From Chryseobacterium sp. JM1 (lineage in GTDB: Bacteria > Bacteroidota > Bacteroidia > Flavobacteriales > Weeksellaceae), in assembly GCF_000737715.1 (NCBI RefSeq), contig NZ_JPRN01000007.1, positions 1-64,000 of the forward strand: a stretch of DNA of 64,000 bases. The letters run 5' to 3'. The position numbers and the translations under genes were made by a program. The notes under the pieces were generated by a model. It made no database searches. It was not told the origin of the DNA and saw nothing but the letters and a program-made list of their open reading frames with translations. Below, one piece after another: positions 1-10,200 of the stretch (the stretch's first letter is position 1; each line of letters starts with the position of its first letter).

Positions 1-537
1 ATTGGATTTTGTAGCATTATTTTCCCAAATAGTGGTGGTCACGAATTGAAAGACATCGTTTCCTATATTAACACCATATTCAAATTTAACAGGTTGGGTG
101 TTCCAGGCATTTCCTACTTGCTTCTGTTCCAAAATTCTATCTAATGGAGAATTTTCCAGTATTTTCTCTGAAAAAATCTTTTCTGAGCCGTAAATATCGG
201 GTTGGGTTGCATTCGCTAATGGTGTTGACACTATTGCTCCATTCACGGTTCCTGATTGTGGAACAGGTAAGTAATCTTTGGTCTGCCTTCCGTACTGATC
301 GTATTCAATATGGGTAACAACGTCTCTTCCCAAAGGAGAAGCTTTTATGTTCACCACCTGTTTAGGTCTTCCAAGACCATCTATATACTGAACGGTTTCT
401 GAAGTTTTTGTCGGTTGGCCGCCTGCATTATAATCAAGATAGGATTTAGAATACACATAGTTTTCTCCCTGGGTAAGCTGGGCATTCACGGAATGAGCCA
501 TCAGCAAAGCCCCGATGGGAATGATTATTTTTTTCAT
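1..537 (-). CDS. DUF6443-type RHS-like surface protein, N-terminal part (runs off the window)
   Basis: This is the first 179 codons of a secreted protein whose 3' end lies outside the window. It begins MKKIIIPIGALLMAHSVNAQ, a signal peptide with a likely cut after the Ala-Gln region, followed by LTQGENYVYSKSYLDY and VQYIDGLGRPKQVVNIKAS. That opening is characteristic of DUF6443 domains at the head of Bacteroidota RHS-repeat proteins, which are usually exported, often by T9SS, and sometimes carry C-terminal toxins. The C-terminal end cannot be seen, so toxin status is unknown. Its ATG overlaps the TGA of the upstream RHS-like gene (ATGA), implying translational coupling with 534-3896. Confidence 0.8.
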   Translation of the reverse strand, partial: MKKIIIPIGALLMAHSVNAQLTQGENYVYSKSYLDYNAGGQPTKTSETVQYIDGLGRPKQVVNIKASPLGRDVVTHIEYDQYGRQTKDYLPVPQSGTVNGAIVSTPLANATQPDIYGSEKIFSEKILENSPLDRILEQKQVGNAWNTQPVKFEYGVNIGNDVFQFVTTTIWENNATKSN

Positions 538-3500
538 GGTTGTGTGTAGTTTTTATAGTTATATTGGTATTCTTTCGCGATTCTGTATCCACCATTTTTA
601 TCCAGCTGTTTTACTTCTTTCAGTCGGTTTGCAGTGTCGTAGGTGTAAATTTCTCTCATTCCGGACGGTGGAGTGATGCTGGTTACACCAATTAATGGAT
701 TGTAAGTATACGTACTGATCTGATATCCTGATAATGCAGAATTGTTTCTAAACAGATCTAAAGCTGCAACCAATGATTGTTCGGAAGCCTCTGTACCCAA
801 CTGCGCATCATTGTCTGAGGCATTGACGATGTTATCAATTAATGACTGGCTGATATCTGATAGTTTCGCGCCTTCAATTTTAGCAATGGGCTGGGTTTTA
901 CTGTAACCCCAGATTACAGTCGTAGAAATTCCGGCTTTTGTAGTGTATTGCTGTATGTTTCCTTTGGAATCATATCTGTCATAAGTAGCTTCGGTAGATG
1001 GTGCATTGTTTTGAAGGTCATAGGAAACAGATGATAAAGGAAGCACCAGAGAAGCGCTGTTGTTTGTAATTTCAGCAACGGTTTTCGGATAAATGGTTTC
1101 TGTTCTCGACAACGTTTTTGTAATATTTCCAATCTTCTGCGTTGTTGAAGTTTCCAGAGGAAGTCCTATCATATTCTTACTGATCATCAACTGATTGCCT
1201 TTTTCATGGGCATATTGGTAGGTGGTTTCTGTGACCATATGGTCTGAAGTTTTTGCCGTTACGGTTTTCACGTTCATAGGTTTATTGATATCCGTATCGT
1301 AGTAAGCTGATTGGGTAACCGTTTCTACGACTCTATTTCCAGGGAAATATTCTGTCGTTTTAGATTCAGTATTTTCAACCTTACCCGAATTGATCGCTAA
1401 AATTTCTTTATTTACTAAATATATATGGCCATAAATGGTCTCATGTGTACTACTCGTTATTCTTTTGGGATATTTTACAATATCCAGATTTAAAGCAAAT
1501 CCCATTTGGTTGGGATCTCCGGTAATAAATCCGGCTTTAGGGTTTTTTAGATTATTAAAGGCATATTTATTAGTTTGAACTCTCAAAGTATCACCCAGCT
1601 TATTTAAGATGATACTTTTTTCCAGCAATCCATTTTTCCAGTCATCATAATTGGAATAAATGTGGGTGTACATTTTATCACTGTCTGAAGTGTTGACCTT
1701 TGAAAATATATTGATGCTTTCTCCCAAATCATTATACTCTGTTACTTGCTTATAAGTAATAACATCTGAAGAACCATAGCTGTTATAACTGGTGCTTGAG
1801 TTATTAATAACAAGATATTTTTGAACATACGGGGGATATATTTCAGCTCCCTCGTTGTTAAGTTCAGAATATCTTTTCAGTAAACTTGTATATTGAAAAG
1901 GCATATTCAGAACGCCGCTGCTTTTATTGGTATTGGTAGCCGGATCGAAGGTTTCGTATTTATAATTGTAGGCATTTACAATGCTGTTTTCATTTTTATC
2001 TTCAATTTTTTTAATTCTAAGCCCTCCAATCGGAACGTTGGTATTCACCGTGTTATATTTTCCATACTCTACATCTATTGCATATCCGCACTGGCATTTA
2101 CCCTGTCGGGATAAAGATATGTTGAATACATTATTCGAGGGATACAGTTCAAATACAGCCGGTTTTCCATTAGTCCCATAATTCTGCCCCATAACCATAG
2201 CATTCCCATAGCAGGAGGTATCATGAACCTGACTGGTTTCGTCATCTACATTGTTTTGACAGGTATTCCCAAATGTCAGTTTGATCTTAGAAGCTACTTT
2301 TCCATCAAAGAAACTTTGTGGAATAGTGACGGTTTGGGTTACATCTCCAAAATCATCACTGAATCCCCCTGTTCCTGTAGGTTCGCTCATTACCGTGGCA
2401 AAATTGTCTAGATATCCCCATTGATAATTTGATTTTGTGAAAAATTTACTGGCGTTTTCATAATACAGATTTTTACTTCCACCGGTTGGATATTCAATTT
2501 TATTTAAAATACCAATCTGTGCATAGGTCGGATTGGTATCACGATTCCTGGTATATTGAGGTTTTACAGAAACATTTTCACTTGGGGATACATAATCTGT
2601 ATAAACCTGATCGGGAAGATTGTATGAGCCTTCACTGGAATTAGTAGAATTAATATATCCCCAATAGTCATCATTATTAGAATTACGGGCAGGAAAGGGA
2701 ATACTTTCATTATAATAAAATTTATAATAATTATTCTGCAGGTCATCATAAACGTTCAATAGCTTCAGCCTGTAATTCTGAAAATCAGTACCGTTATTTG
2801 AAGTAAAATAAGAATAATTCATGTGATAATTCTTGATAATCTTTCCATAATTATCTTTCACAAGAACCTGACGCAGCGCCACACCATTATTGCCCGAAAG
2901 GTCTTTTCTTATACTTGTTCCGTCAGAAAAAGGCAATCCGTCATTAGAATAATTGAAATATACAGTTCCGTCGGGAAAAATAATTTTTGTAATTAATTTC
3001 TCCATACTGGCTGCTGTTCCTGTATACCTTTCATATTCAGGTAAATTAGGTGGCAGATTTACATCTGTCATAACGTTTTTAGTGATATCAATATTTACTT
3101 TTTCAGTAATACTTTTTTCCTCATAGGAGTATGATTTTGCATATTCGAATAAAATCCTCTTATTATTTGCAGTTCTGATACTATCAACCTGATAAAGTGT
3201 TTGTGAGCCAGAACTTGTACTTCCCGGAACACCTGAGTCTAATAATGTAGAGTTCTTTGTACTTAAGAAATAGGTAGCTCCGTCCGTGCCTACAATTTTG
3301 ATATTCTTTTTGTTATTTGTAGCGGTAATCAACAGATCCTCATGAGGAATCGTATATCCTGTATCGTTATTAAAAATAAAGCTTCCTCCTCCCAATGGCA
3401 GGGAATAATTGAACATATCGGGTCTTGTATCATATACCCCTTCATAATGATCAGCCACGACTTGTCGGAGCTCATTTTCGTGCATACTTATATCAACAAG

Positions 3501-3896
3501 TTTGGATAATATCGTATTGACATTTTTAGTATACATTGAAGAATACTTGTCATCTTTATCCACAATATTCTGGTTGATGCTGCCGGGAATATTTAAAGAC
3601 CAGCCTAAGCCTGCAGTACTGGCCACCTCATTTAATTTTATTCCGCCGGTATTATATGACAGGGAAACAGGAATATTAATCCCATCCACATTCACAGTAT
3701 AAAAAGGAATATTGATATTGGCTTTTCCTCTAAACATATCAACCGGAAGCTTCCCCACTTTGTCCATTGCATATGCATTCGCGGAAGTAGGAAAAGCGAC
3801 AATATTTTTTTTCTGTGTACTGTAATCTCCCACTCCGGATTGACTGTATCCGGTAGAAAAAATATAAATAAATAATAGTATAAAAACTTTTTTCAT
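534..3896 (-). CDS. Large secreted RHS/YD-repeat-like protein
   Basis: A 1120-residue exported protein with an N-terminal signal peptide (MKKVFILLFIYIFSTGYSQ). The first 120 residues contain FPTSANAYAMDKVGKLPVD and VSLSYNTGGIKLNEVAS, typical of Bacteroidota proteins that precede DUF6443/RHS proteins. The last 150 residues contain IWGYSKTQPIAKIEGA and a YD-like repeat (EIYTYDTANRLKEVKQLDK). The middle has many beta-rich YxxY segments resembling RHS shell repeats. It starts 6 bases after the stop of the T9SS type A gene and overlaps the next gene by 4 bases, so the three genes form one operon. A role in a surface-exposed or cargo-encapsulating shell is inferred from the family; no catalytic motif was seen. 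Confidence 0.75.
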   Translation of the reverse strand: MKKVFILLFIYIFSTGYSQSGVGDYSTQKKNIVAFPTSANAYAMDKVGKLPVDMFRGKANINIPFYTVNVDGINIPVSLSYNTGGIKLNEVASTAGLGWSLNIPGSINQNIVDKDDKYSSMYTKNVNTILSKLVDISMHENELRQVVADHYEGVYDTRPDMFNYSLPLGGGSFIFNNDTGYTIPHEDLLITATNNKKNIKIVGTDGATYFLSTKNSTLLDSGVPGSTSSGSQTLYQVDSIRTANNKRILFEYAKSYSYEEKSITEKVNIDITKNVMTDVNLPPNLPEYERYTGTAASMEKLITKIIFPDGTVYFNYSNDGLPFSDGTSIRKDLSGNNGVALRQVLVKDNYGKIIKNYHMNYSYFTSNNGTDFQNYRLKLLNVYDDLQNNYYKFYYNESIPFPARNSNNDDYWGYINSTNSSEGSYNLPDQVYTDYVSPSENVSVKPQYTRNRDTNPTYAQIGILNKIEYPTGGSKNLYYENASKFFTKSNYQWGYLDNFATVMSEPTGTGGFSDDFGDVTQTVTIPQSFFDGKVASKIKLTFGNTCQNNVDDETSQVHDTSCYGNAMVMGQNYGTNGKPAVFELYPSNNVFNISLSRQGKCQCGYAIDVEYGKYNTVNTNVPIGGLRIKKIEDKNENSIVNAYNYKYETFDPATNTNKSSGVLNMPFQYTSLLKRYSELNNEGAEIYPPYVQKYLVINNSSTSYNSYGSSDVITYKQVTEYNDLGESINIFSKVNTSDSDKMYTHIYSNYDDWKNGLLEKSIILNKLGDTLRVQTNKYAFNNLKNPKAGFITGDPNQMGFALNLDIVKYPKRITSSTHETIYGHIYLVNKEILAINSGKVENTESKTTEYFPGNRVVETVTQSAYYDTDINKPMNVKTVTAKTSDHMVTETTYQYAHEKGNQLMISKNMIGLPLETSTTQKIGNITKTLSRTETIYPKTVAEITNNSASLVLPLSSVSYDLQNNAPSTEATYDRYDSKGNIQQYTTKAGISTTVIWGYSKTQPIAKIEGAKLSDISQSLIDNIVNASDNDAQLGTEASEQSLVAALDLFRNNSALSGYQISTYTYNPLIGVTSITPPSGMREIYTYDTANRLKEVKQLDKNGGYRIAKEYQYNYKNYTQP

Positions 3897-3902
3897 CTTA
3901 GT

Positions 3903-5537
3903 TTATTTCTTAATTAATTTCGCACTCGCTGTCTTATTCGTATCTGTCTTTATCGTCACCAGATAAGCCCCCTGAATCAGATTCTGCGTATTGATCTTCG
4001 TCACCTTATTCTTCGTCTTCAAGCTCTGAAGTTGTCTTCCACCCATATCGTACAGAATAATATCAGCTTCCTTAAAACCTTGCCCTGAGCCTGTCGAAGG
4101 GTCAAAGCCTATTTCTACATAAGCATAATCTGAAACCGGATTCGGATAGATCTTGATGTCTTGTTTTTCAATTAATTTATTGATCTGGCTGTCCCCTAGT
4201 TTCACGATCTTCCAGTTTTCTTTTCCAAGCTCTTCTGCACTAGTTCCTGCCAGGATGATGGAGCCATCTCTGTTTAATTTGATATCTGAAAGTCTTTCCT
4301 CTTTTTTCCTGGATTCTCCTTTCACATATTTTCTCCACGCTTCATTTCCGTCTTGGTTGAGATAAAGCATCCAAAACGTTTCATCGTCTGTTTGTATTTT
4401 TCCTTCTGCCTGCGTATAACCTCCTAAAAGAATTCCTTTTGAAGATTTATCATCTGCTGAATGAAGAACACTCATCCCCATCAGAATATCACGGTTCTTG
4501 AAATTGAAAGATTTCTGCCAGATTTCATCACCTATTTCATTTAAAGAAATTAGCCAAAGATCTGTTCCTTCCTCAATGCCTACCGTTTTATTTCCTGACC
4601 TTTCAGATCTGGATTCTCCACCGATTAAATATCCTGCTGATGTTAAGGCTAATGTTCTGATATGATCATCACCTTTTCCTCCATAGTTCTTTTCCCATTC
4701 CACTTTTCCGGTTTTGTCGAGTTTGACGATCCAGTAGTCGCCCTCGCCGAAATTATCCGTAGACTTACCGGTTCGGGATACGGGATACGAGGTTGCCGAA
4801 GACAATTTATCCGTGGAACCCGAAACCCGGATCCCGGAACTTCTCGAGTAAATTCCCAACAAGGCTCCACCATCTCTGGTAGGAATTATTTTCTCCACTT
4901 CATCCAAGCCTTTTCCGCCTAAAACCGTTTCAGAAAGAACCTTTCCGTTTTTATCCAGTTTTGAGATCCAAACATCTTTTGAACCGTAACCGCTAGTTCC
5001 CTGAGGCTCTCGAAGGGAACTTTGTCTGTTTCCTGCCACAAAAAATCCAAGATCCGTAGTTTGGATAACCGATCGTGCTTCCTCATCAGAAGAACTTCCC
5101 AGTGTTTTCTGCCAAAGCTCATCTCCGAATTCATTGATTCTGATCAGCCAGATATCAGATCCGCCTTTGGAATCTTCTTTTTTATCGAGTCCCTTTCCGG
5201 AATAGGAAGTTCCGGCCAGAAGAAATCCTCCTTCCTGAGTGGCTACGGAGGCTGACAAATAATCGTGGTTTTGACCTGAGAAATATTTTTCCCAGATCTG
5301 CTCACCTTGTTGGTTCAGTTTGATTAAATGGAAATCGTAACCGTTGTTTTGCTTTCCTGTTCCCTGAGGCTCTCGAAGGGAACTTCCTGAAATAAGATAT
5401 TGCTGATCAATAGTCGTGGTCACCTGGCTTAGAAAATTCTGTGTAGAAGATCTGATGTCTTTCTGCCACAATACTTCCTGGGCAGAAAGCCCCAGAAGCG
5501 TGCACAAGATCAATGCACCGGAGTAGAATTTCTTCAT
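3903..5537 (-). CDS. T9SS type A sorting-domain protein with beta-propeller-like repeats
   Basis: A 544-residue secreted protein. It has a signal peptide (MKKFYSGALILCTLLGLSAQ), then about six to seven repeats of the form GGSDIWLIRINEFGDELWQK, a repeat typical of Bacteroidota WD-like or propeller proteins. A C-terminal T9SS type A sorting domain (about residues 462-544) begins KIYPNPVSDYAYVEI and ends ASAKLIKK. It should cross the outer membrane through T9SS, whose core genes gldKLMN are in this window. The coding sequence carries four in-frame palindromic insertions, annotated separately, located in loops before the D-W strand of the repeats or near the sorting domain. It is the first gene of the operon and has a good Bacteroidota promoter just upstream. 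Confidence 0.85.
   Translation of the reverse strand: MKKFYSGALILCTLLGLSAQEVLWQKDIRSSTQNFLSQVTTTIDQQYLISGSSLREPQGTGKQNNGYDFHLIKLNQQGEQIWEKYFSGQNHDYLSASVATQEGGFLLAGTSYSGKGLDKKEDSKGGSDIWLIRINEFGDELWQKTLGSSSDEEARSVIQTTDLGFFVAGNRQSSLREPQGTSGYGSKDVWISKLDKNGKVLSETVLGGKGLDEVEKIIPTRDGGALLGIYSRSSGIRVSGSTDKLSSATSYPVSRTGKSTDNFGEGDYWIVKLDKTGKVEWEKNYGGKGDDHIRTLALTSAGYLIGGESRSERSGNKTVGIEEGTDLWLISLNEIGDEIWQKSFNFKNRDILMGMSVLHSADDKSSKGILLGGYTQAEGKIQTDDETFWMLYLNQDGNEAWRKYVKGESRKKEERLSDIKLNRDGSIILAGTSAEELGKENWKIVKLGDSQINKLIEKQDIKIYPNPVSDYAYVEIGFDPSTGSGQGFKEADIILYDMGGRQLQSLKTKNKVTKINTQNLIQGAYLVTIKTDTNKTASAKLIKK
4083..4101. repeat. Short palindromic repeat inside a gene (copy 3)
   Basis: CCCTGAGCCTGTCGAAGGG has CCCT/AGGG-type arms and lies in frame in the T9SS type A gene, encoding part of PSTGSGQG at about residues 479-487, close to the start of the sorting domain. 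It is a variant of the same motif found at 4996 and 5359. The motif family occurs dispersed in many bacterial genomes (recalled, not searched). Confidence 0.6.
4769..4846. repeat. In-frame 78 bp element with imperfect terminal inverted repeats
   Basis: The left end GGTTCGGGATACGGGATACG (4770-4789) and the right end CGAAACCCGGATCCCGGAAC (4821-4840) are imperfect inverted copies. The element adds about 26 residues (around 231-256) to one propeller repeat of the T9SS type A protein, rich in Ser, Thr and Arg and unlike the other repeats. The reading frame is kept. This resembles small non-autonomous palindromic elements that spread into coding sequences. Confidence 0.55.
4996..5020. repeat. Short palindromic repeat inside a gene (copy 2)
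   Basis: The 25-base sequence has ends GTTCCCT and AGGGAAC around a GAGGCTCTCGA core, identical base for base to the copy at 5359-5383. On the coding (minus) strand it reads SSLREPQGT, at about residues 172-180 of the T9SS type A protein, in a loop before a D-W strand. Confidence 0.65.
5359..5383. repeat. Short palindromic repeat inside a gene (copy 1)
   Basis: Identical to the repeat at 4996-5020 and read in the same frame (SSLREPQGT, about residues 51-59). It sits at the equivalent loop of another propeller repeat. The two perfect copies stand in otherwise diverged repeats, so they are later than the repeat duplications or have been homogenised. Confidence 0.65.
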
Positions 5538-5581
5538 CTTTTGTGTATTTTTAGTTTAAGATTAGCTTGTATATTTTGCGG

Positions 5582-5611
5582 CAAAATTAACACTTTTTAA
5601 CGCATTCCAAA
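5582..5611 (-). promoter_or_regulatory. Bacteroidota-type promoter of the RHS operon
   Basis: On the minus strand a -33 TTTG (5608-5611), an 18-base spacer and a -7 TAATTTTG (5582-5589) match the sigma-ABfr-type consensus TTTG-N19-TAnnTTTG. Transcription would begin near 5575, about 40 bases before the ATG at 5537. Confidence 0.7.
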
Positions 5612-5719
5612 TCCCTGAATTAAGATTTAATCTAAGTTTTAATTAAGCGATATATTATTAACACTTTACCAATTAACTGATGAACAAAATTAATCCCATA
5701 GCACGACAGAACGTGTCGC

Positions 5720-5758
5720 ATAAAAATAAAAAGGACCGACCCCCGAAAGGATCAGCCC
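5720..5758 (-). terminator. Terminator of the RND efflux operon
   Basis: On the minus strand GGGCTGATCC pairs with GGGTCGGTCC (10 bp with G-U pairs) around a UUUCGG loop, followed by TTTTTATTTTTA. It lies about 40 bases after the outer-membrane factor gene. Confidence 0.8.
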
Positions 5759-5796
5759 AAAACATTAACTGTTTTTATTGATAGAATTATGATTTC

Positions 5797-7239
5797 TTAT
5801 TTCCAGCCACCGCCTAAACTTTTGTAAATATCTACAACGGTACTTAGCTGTTGCTGTTTGGCTTCGATCAGCTCCATTTTCGCATCCAGCGCATCCCTTT
5901 GATTCAGAAGAACTTCAAGATAATCTGCTCTTGAATTCCTGAACAATTGGTTCGCAATGTCAATCGACTGATCCAGCGCTTTTGTTTCCTGCGACTTCAT
6001 CTGATAGTATTGATCTATATTTTTAACCTTTGACATCAGATTAGCCACATCCAGATACGCATGCAAAATCGTTTTGTCATACTCGTATAACGACTGGATC
6101 TGTCTCGCATCCGCGGTCTGGAAGTTCGCTTTGATGGCGCTTTTATTAATCAGAGGTCCTGCTAATTCTCCAGCCAGATTATAAGCGATGGATTCCGGCA
6201 TTTTAACCAAATAAGAAGGTTTAAAAGCTTCCAGCCCTAACGTTGCAGAGATCTCCAGTGACGGATAAAACTCTTTTCTCGCAGCCTGTACATCCAGTTT
6301 TGCCGCTTTCAATTCAAGTTCAGCCTGTTTGATATCCGGACGGTTAGCCAGTAACTGAGACGGTATTCCCGTATACACAGTCTGTGGCATCGTAGACATA
6401 AAGCTTTCCTTAGCCCTTACAATAGGTTGCGGATATCTTCCCAGAAGCGCATTGATCTCGTTTTCTTTCTCCGTAATATTCTGACGGATCGTGTATTCCG
6501 AAGCTTTGGATTTTGCCAGTTCAGCTTCAAATTTCTTCACAGCCAGCTCCGTAGCCGCAGCAGCTTCTTTCTGAATTTTGGAAATTTCCAGTGCTCTTTC
6601 CTGCAGCTTAATATATTGCTGAATAATATCCAGCTGATTATCCAAAGCCAGCAATTCATAATAATTGTCTGCTACTTCTTCAACAAGGCTGGACAGAACG
6701 AAGTTTTTACCCTCAACTGTAGAAAGGTAATGAGCAACAGCTGATTCCTTCTCAGTTCTGAGCTTTTTCCAGATATCAATCTCCCAGTTCGCCATGAATC
6801 CTCCTTCAAAATTCCCCAGCGGATCCGGCATTTCTCTTCCGGGTTCTATTTCCGTAGTGGCATCACCGGCGCCTTCGCTGGTATAACGTCCGGCTTTTTT
6901 AAGACCGGCTCCTATTCCGGCTGAAACAGTTGGGCTTAGTTTTCCTTTTTTCGCTAAAACACTGCTTTTCGCCATTTCAATCTGCTGAAGCGTGATCAGT
7001 AATTCCTGATTGTTTTTTAAAGCAGTTTCAATTAAGCTTACCAGATTCGGATCTGTAAAAAACTGTCTCCATGGAGTTGTACCACTGTTTGCATTGGCAT
7101 CCTGCTGCTCTTCCTGATTGAAATTCTGAGGCAGGTTTTCTTTTACTTCATCTTTTATAACCGTGGCCATTGGAGCTCTACAGCCTGTGAGTACAAGCGA
7201 TAGAGCAATGGCTGCTATATATTTATTATAAATCTTCAT
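5797..7239 (-). CDS. Outer-membrane factor of an RND efflux pump (OprM/CusC/NodT family)
   Basis: A 480-residue outer-membrane lipoprotein with lipobox LTGC (Cys20) and two OEP/TolC repeats covering about residues 55-475. It has the coiled-coil helices and a conserved second-repeat segment, GIPSQLLANRPDIKQAELEL, at about 290-310. It would form the trimeric exit duct for the inner-membrane pump encoded just upstream. Its start overlaps the stop of the pump gene by 14 bases, and a strong terminator follows, so it is the last gene of an adaptor-pump-duct operon. Substrates cannot be read from sequence; family members export drugs, detergents or solvents. Confidence 0.93.
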   Translation of the reverse strand: MKIYNKYIAAIALSLVLTGCRAPMATVIKDEVKENLPQNFNQEEQQDANANSGTTPWRQFFTDPNLVSLIETALKNNQELLITLQQIEMAKSSVLAKKGKLSPTVSAGIGAGLKKAGRYTSEGAGDATTEIEPGREMPDPLGNFEGGFMANWEIDIWKKLRTEKESAVAHYLSTVEGKNFVLSSLVEEVADNYYELLALDNQLDIIQQYIKLQERALEISKIQKEAAAATELAVKKFEAELAKSKASEYTIRQNITEKENEINALLGRYPQPIVRAKESFMSTMPQTVYTGIPSQLLANRPDIKQAELELKAAKLDVQAARKEFYPSLEISATLGLEAFKPSYLVKMPESIAYNLAGELAGPLINKSAIKANFQTADARQIQSLYEYDKTILHAYLDVANLMSKVKNIDQYYQMKSQETKALDQSIDIANQLFRNSRADYLEVLLNQRDALDAKMELIEAKQQQLSTVVDIYKSLGGGWK

Positions 7240-10200
7240 GTTTGTTATCGTGTTGATAAGGTTCAGTTTGTTCTGTTAAAGGATTCTCTTCTTCATATCT
7301 TGCCAGCCTCGATTTCTCTGCAATAGTTCCGAAAATATAATACAGTCCCGGAATAATCATCAGTCCGAAAATAGTTCCTATCAGCATTCCTCCTGCTGCT
7401 GCCGTACCAATCGTTCGGTTTCCTACAGCTCCCGGTCCGGTGGCCATTACCAACGGAATAAGACCCGCGATGAAGGCAAATGAAGTCATCAGGATCGGAC
7501 GGAAACGGATGGCCGCCCCTTCGATAGCTGCCTGTGCTACAGGAATTCCTTCTTCTGCTTTCTTCTGAACGGCAAATTCGACGATCAATACAGCATTTTT
7601 ACCCAGCAGACCAATCAACATGACCATCGCCACCTGAGCGTAAATATTGTTTTCAAGGCCTAATAATTTCAGGCATAAGAATGCTCCGAAAATACCTGTA
7701 GGAAGGGATAAAATCACCGGCAACGGCAGGATAAAGCTTTCATACTGCGCTGCAAGAATCAGATACACAAATCCAAGACAGACTAAGAAAATAAATACCG
7801 CTTCATTTCCTCTGCTCACCTCGTCTTTAGAGATACCCGCCCAGTCGATACCGAAACCTCTCGGAAGTGTTTTATCAGCAACTTCCTGAATCGCTTTAAT
7901 GGCCTGTCCACTACTGTATCCCGGCGCAGGAGTACCACTTACTTCTGCGGAGTTATACATATTGTGTCTTGTGATCTCTGACAATCCATATACTTTCTGC
8001 ATTTTCATAAAATCAGAATACGGAACCATCTGTTCTTTATCATTTTTCACATACAATTTCAGCAGATCGGTAGGCAGTGCACGGTATTGCGGCCCAGCCT
8101 GTACAATCACTTTATACGGTCTGTCGAAACGGATGAAACTGGTCTCATAGTTGGAACCGATCAATGTGGACAGGTTATCCATCGCACTTTGGATCGTTAC
8201 CCCTTTCTGCTCGGCAAGATCATTATCCACTTTCAGCATGTACTGAGGGAAACTTGCAGAATAGAAGGTAAATGCAGACCCAAGTTCAGGGCGTTTCTTC
8301 AGTTCTTTAACAAAATCATTACTTACCTGCTCCATTTTATGGTAATCTCCACTTCCTGCTTTATCCAGCAAACGGAGTTCGAAACCTCCTGCAGCACCAT
8401 AACCCGGAATGGAAGGCGGCTGGAAGAATTCTATGTTAGCACCAGGAATATTCTTGGCTTTTTCCTCGAGCTTTTCAATGATTTCTGCGGCAGATTCCTT
8501 ACGTTCTTCCCAACTTTTAAGGTTGATCAGACACGTTCCAGAGTTGGATCCCGTACCTTCTGTCAGGATTTCATAACCAGCCAGTGAAGAAACGGACTGT
8601 ACCCCATCGATATCTTCAGATTCTCTTAATAATTCTTTCGCAATCTGATTCGTTCTTTCCAGAGTAGATCCCGGAGGTGTCTGGATAATCGCATAAATCA
8701 TCCCCTGATCTTCCGCCGGAATAAATCCTGAAGGAAGTGAGTTGCTTAAGAAGAATGTACAGGCACAGAATGCCAGTAATAAAGGAAGTGTAATGGATTT
8801 TTTCTTAACTGTTTTGTTAAGCATTTTCTCATATCTTCCTGCTCCTTTCGTGAATAAATTGTTGAATTTATCTAAGAAAATAGTAATCGGTGTTTTCTTT
8901 TTAGCTTTTCCGTGGTGATTTCTTAAGATCAAAGCACATAAAGCCGGAGTCAGTGTCAAAGCTACAACCCCTGAAAGGATGATCGCTGAAGCCATCGTAA
9001 TGGAAAACTGACGGTAAAATACCCCAACCGGACCTGACATAAATGCAATCGGAATAAATACGGATGCCATTACCAAAGTGATCGCGATAATCGCCCCACT
9101 GATTTCATGCATCGCTTCTTCCGTAGCTTTTAAAGGTGAGAGTCCTTTTTCTTCCATCTTGGCATGGACAGCTTCAATCACCACAATCGCATCATCGACG
9201 ACGACCCCGATGGCCATTACCAATGCAAATAGTGAGATCATGTTCAGCGTAATTCCAAATGCGGACATGACTGCAAATGTTCCAACCAGTGAAACAGGAA
9301 CCGCCAGCGCCGGAATTAAGGTCGAACGCCAGTCTCCAAGGAACAGGAATACCACAATGGCTACCAGAATAAAGGCTTCAAATAAGGTATGAATTACCTT
9401 TTCCATGGATGCATCCAGGAATCTTGAAACGTCATAACTGATGTCATAGTGCATTCCTTTCGGAAAGTTATTTTTCTCAAGATCTTTCATCAAAGTTTTC
9501 ACATTTTTGATAACGTCACTTGCATTGGAACCGTAAGACTGTTTTACTGTAATCGCGGCAGAAGGTTTTCCGTTCAGTGTAGAATAGATATCATACATGG
9601 AAGAACCGAATTCTATATCCGCTACATCTTTTAATCTTACAAATTCTCCTCCCGGTTTTGCTTTCAGGATAATATTTCCATAATCTTTTTCATTGTTGAA
9701 ACGTCCGGAATATTTCAGAATATATTCGAAAGACTGGGAACGTTTTCCTGAACTTTCTCCCGTTTTACCCGGAGAAGCTTCCAAACTCTGCTGGTTCAGG
9801 GACTCCATTACTTCGTCTGCGGAAATATTGTAAGCGGTAAGTCTGTCCGGTTTAAGCCAGATACGCATTGCATATTCACGGGTTCCGAGGATATCTGCGA
9901 AACCTACTCCACTTACCCTTCTCAATTCGGACATCACGTTGATATCAGCATAGTTGAAAAGGAATTTCTGGTCAGCTTTGGGATCGTCACTGTACAGGTT
10001 AATGTACATCAACATGTTGGGTTCTTCACGGGTAATTTTTACCCCTTCACGCACTACAAGCGGCGGAAGTTTGTTGACCACGGAAGATACACGGTTTTGA
10101 ACGTTTACTGCGGCTACATTGGGATCTGTTCCAAGATCAAATACGATCTGAATGGATGCTTCCCCGTCATTACCGGCATCGGACGTCATATATTTCATAC

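Noticed and set aside
4662-4922. 86-residue plus-strand ORF opposite the T9SS type A gene
   Set aside because: It is antisense to a clear sorting-domain protein and its apparent composition comes from the 78-base palindromic element; no start signal or family match.
8087-8587. 166-residue plus-strand ORF within the RND pump gene
   Set aside because: It lies antisense within a full-length AcrB-type gene, with Cys-, Phe- and His-rich composition typical of a shadow frame.
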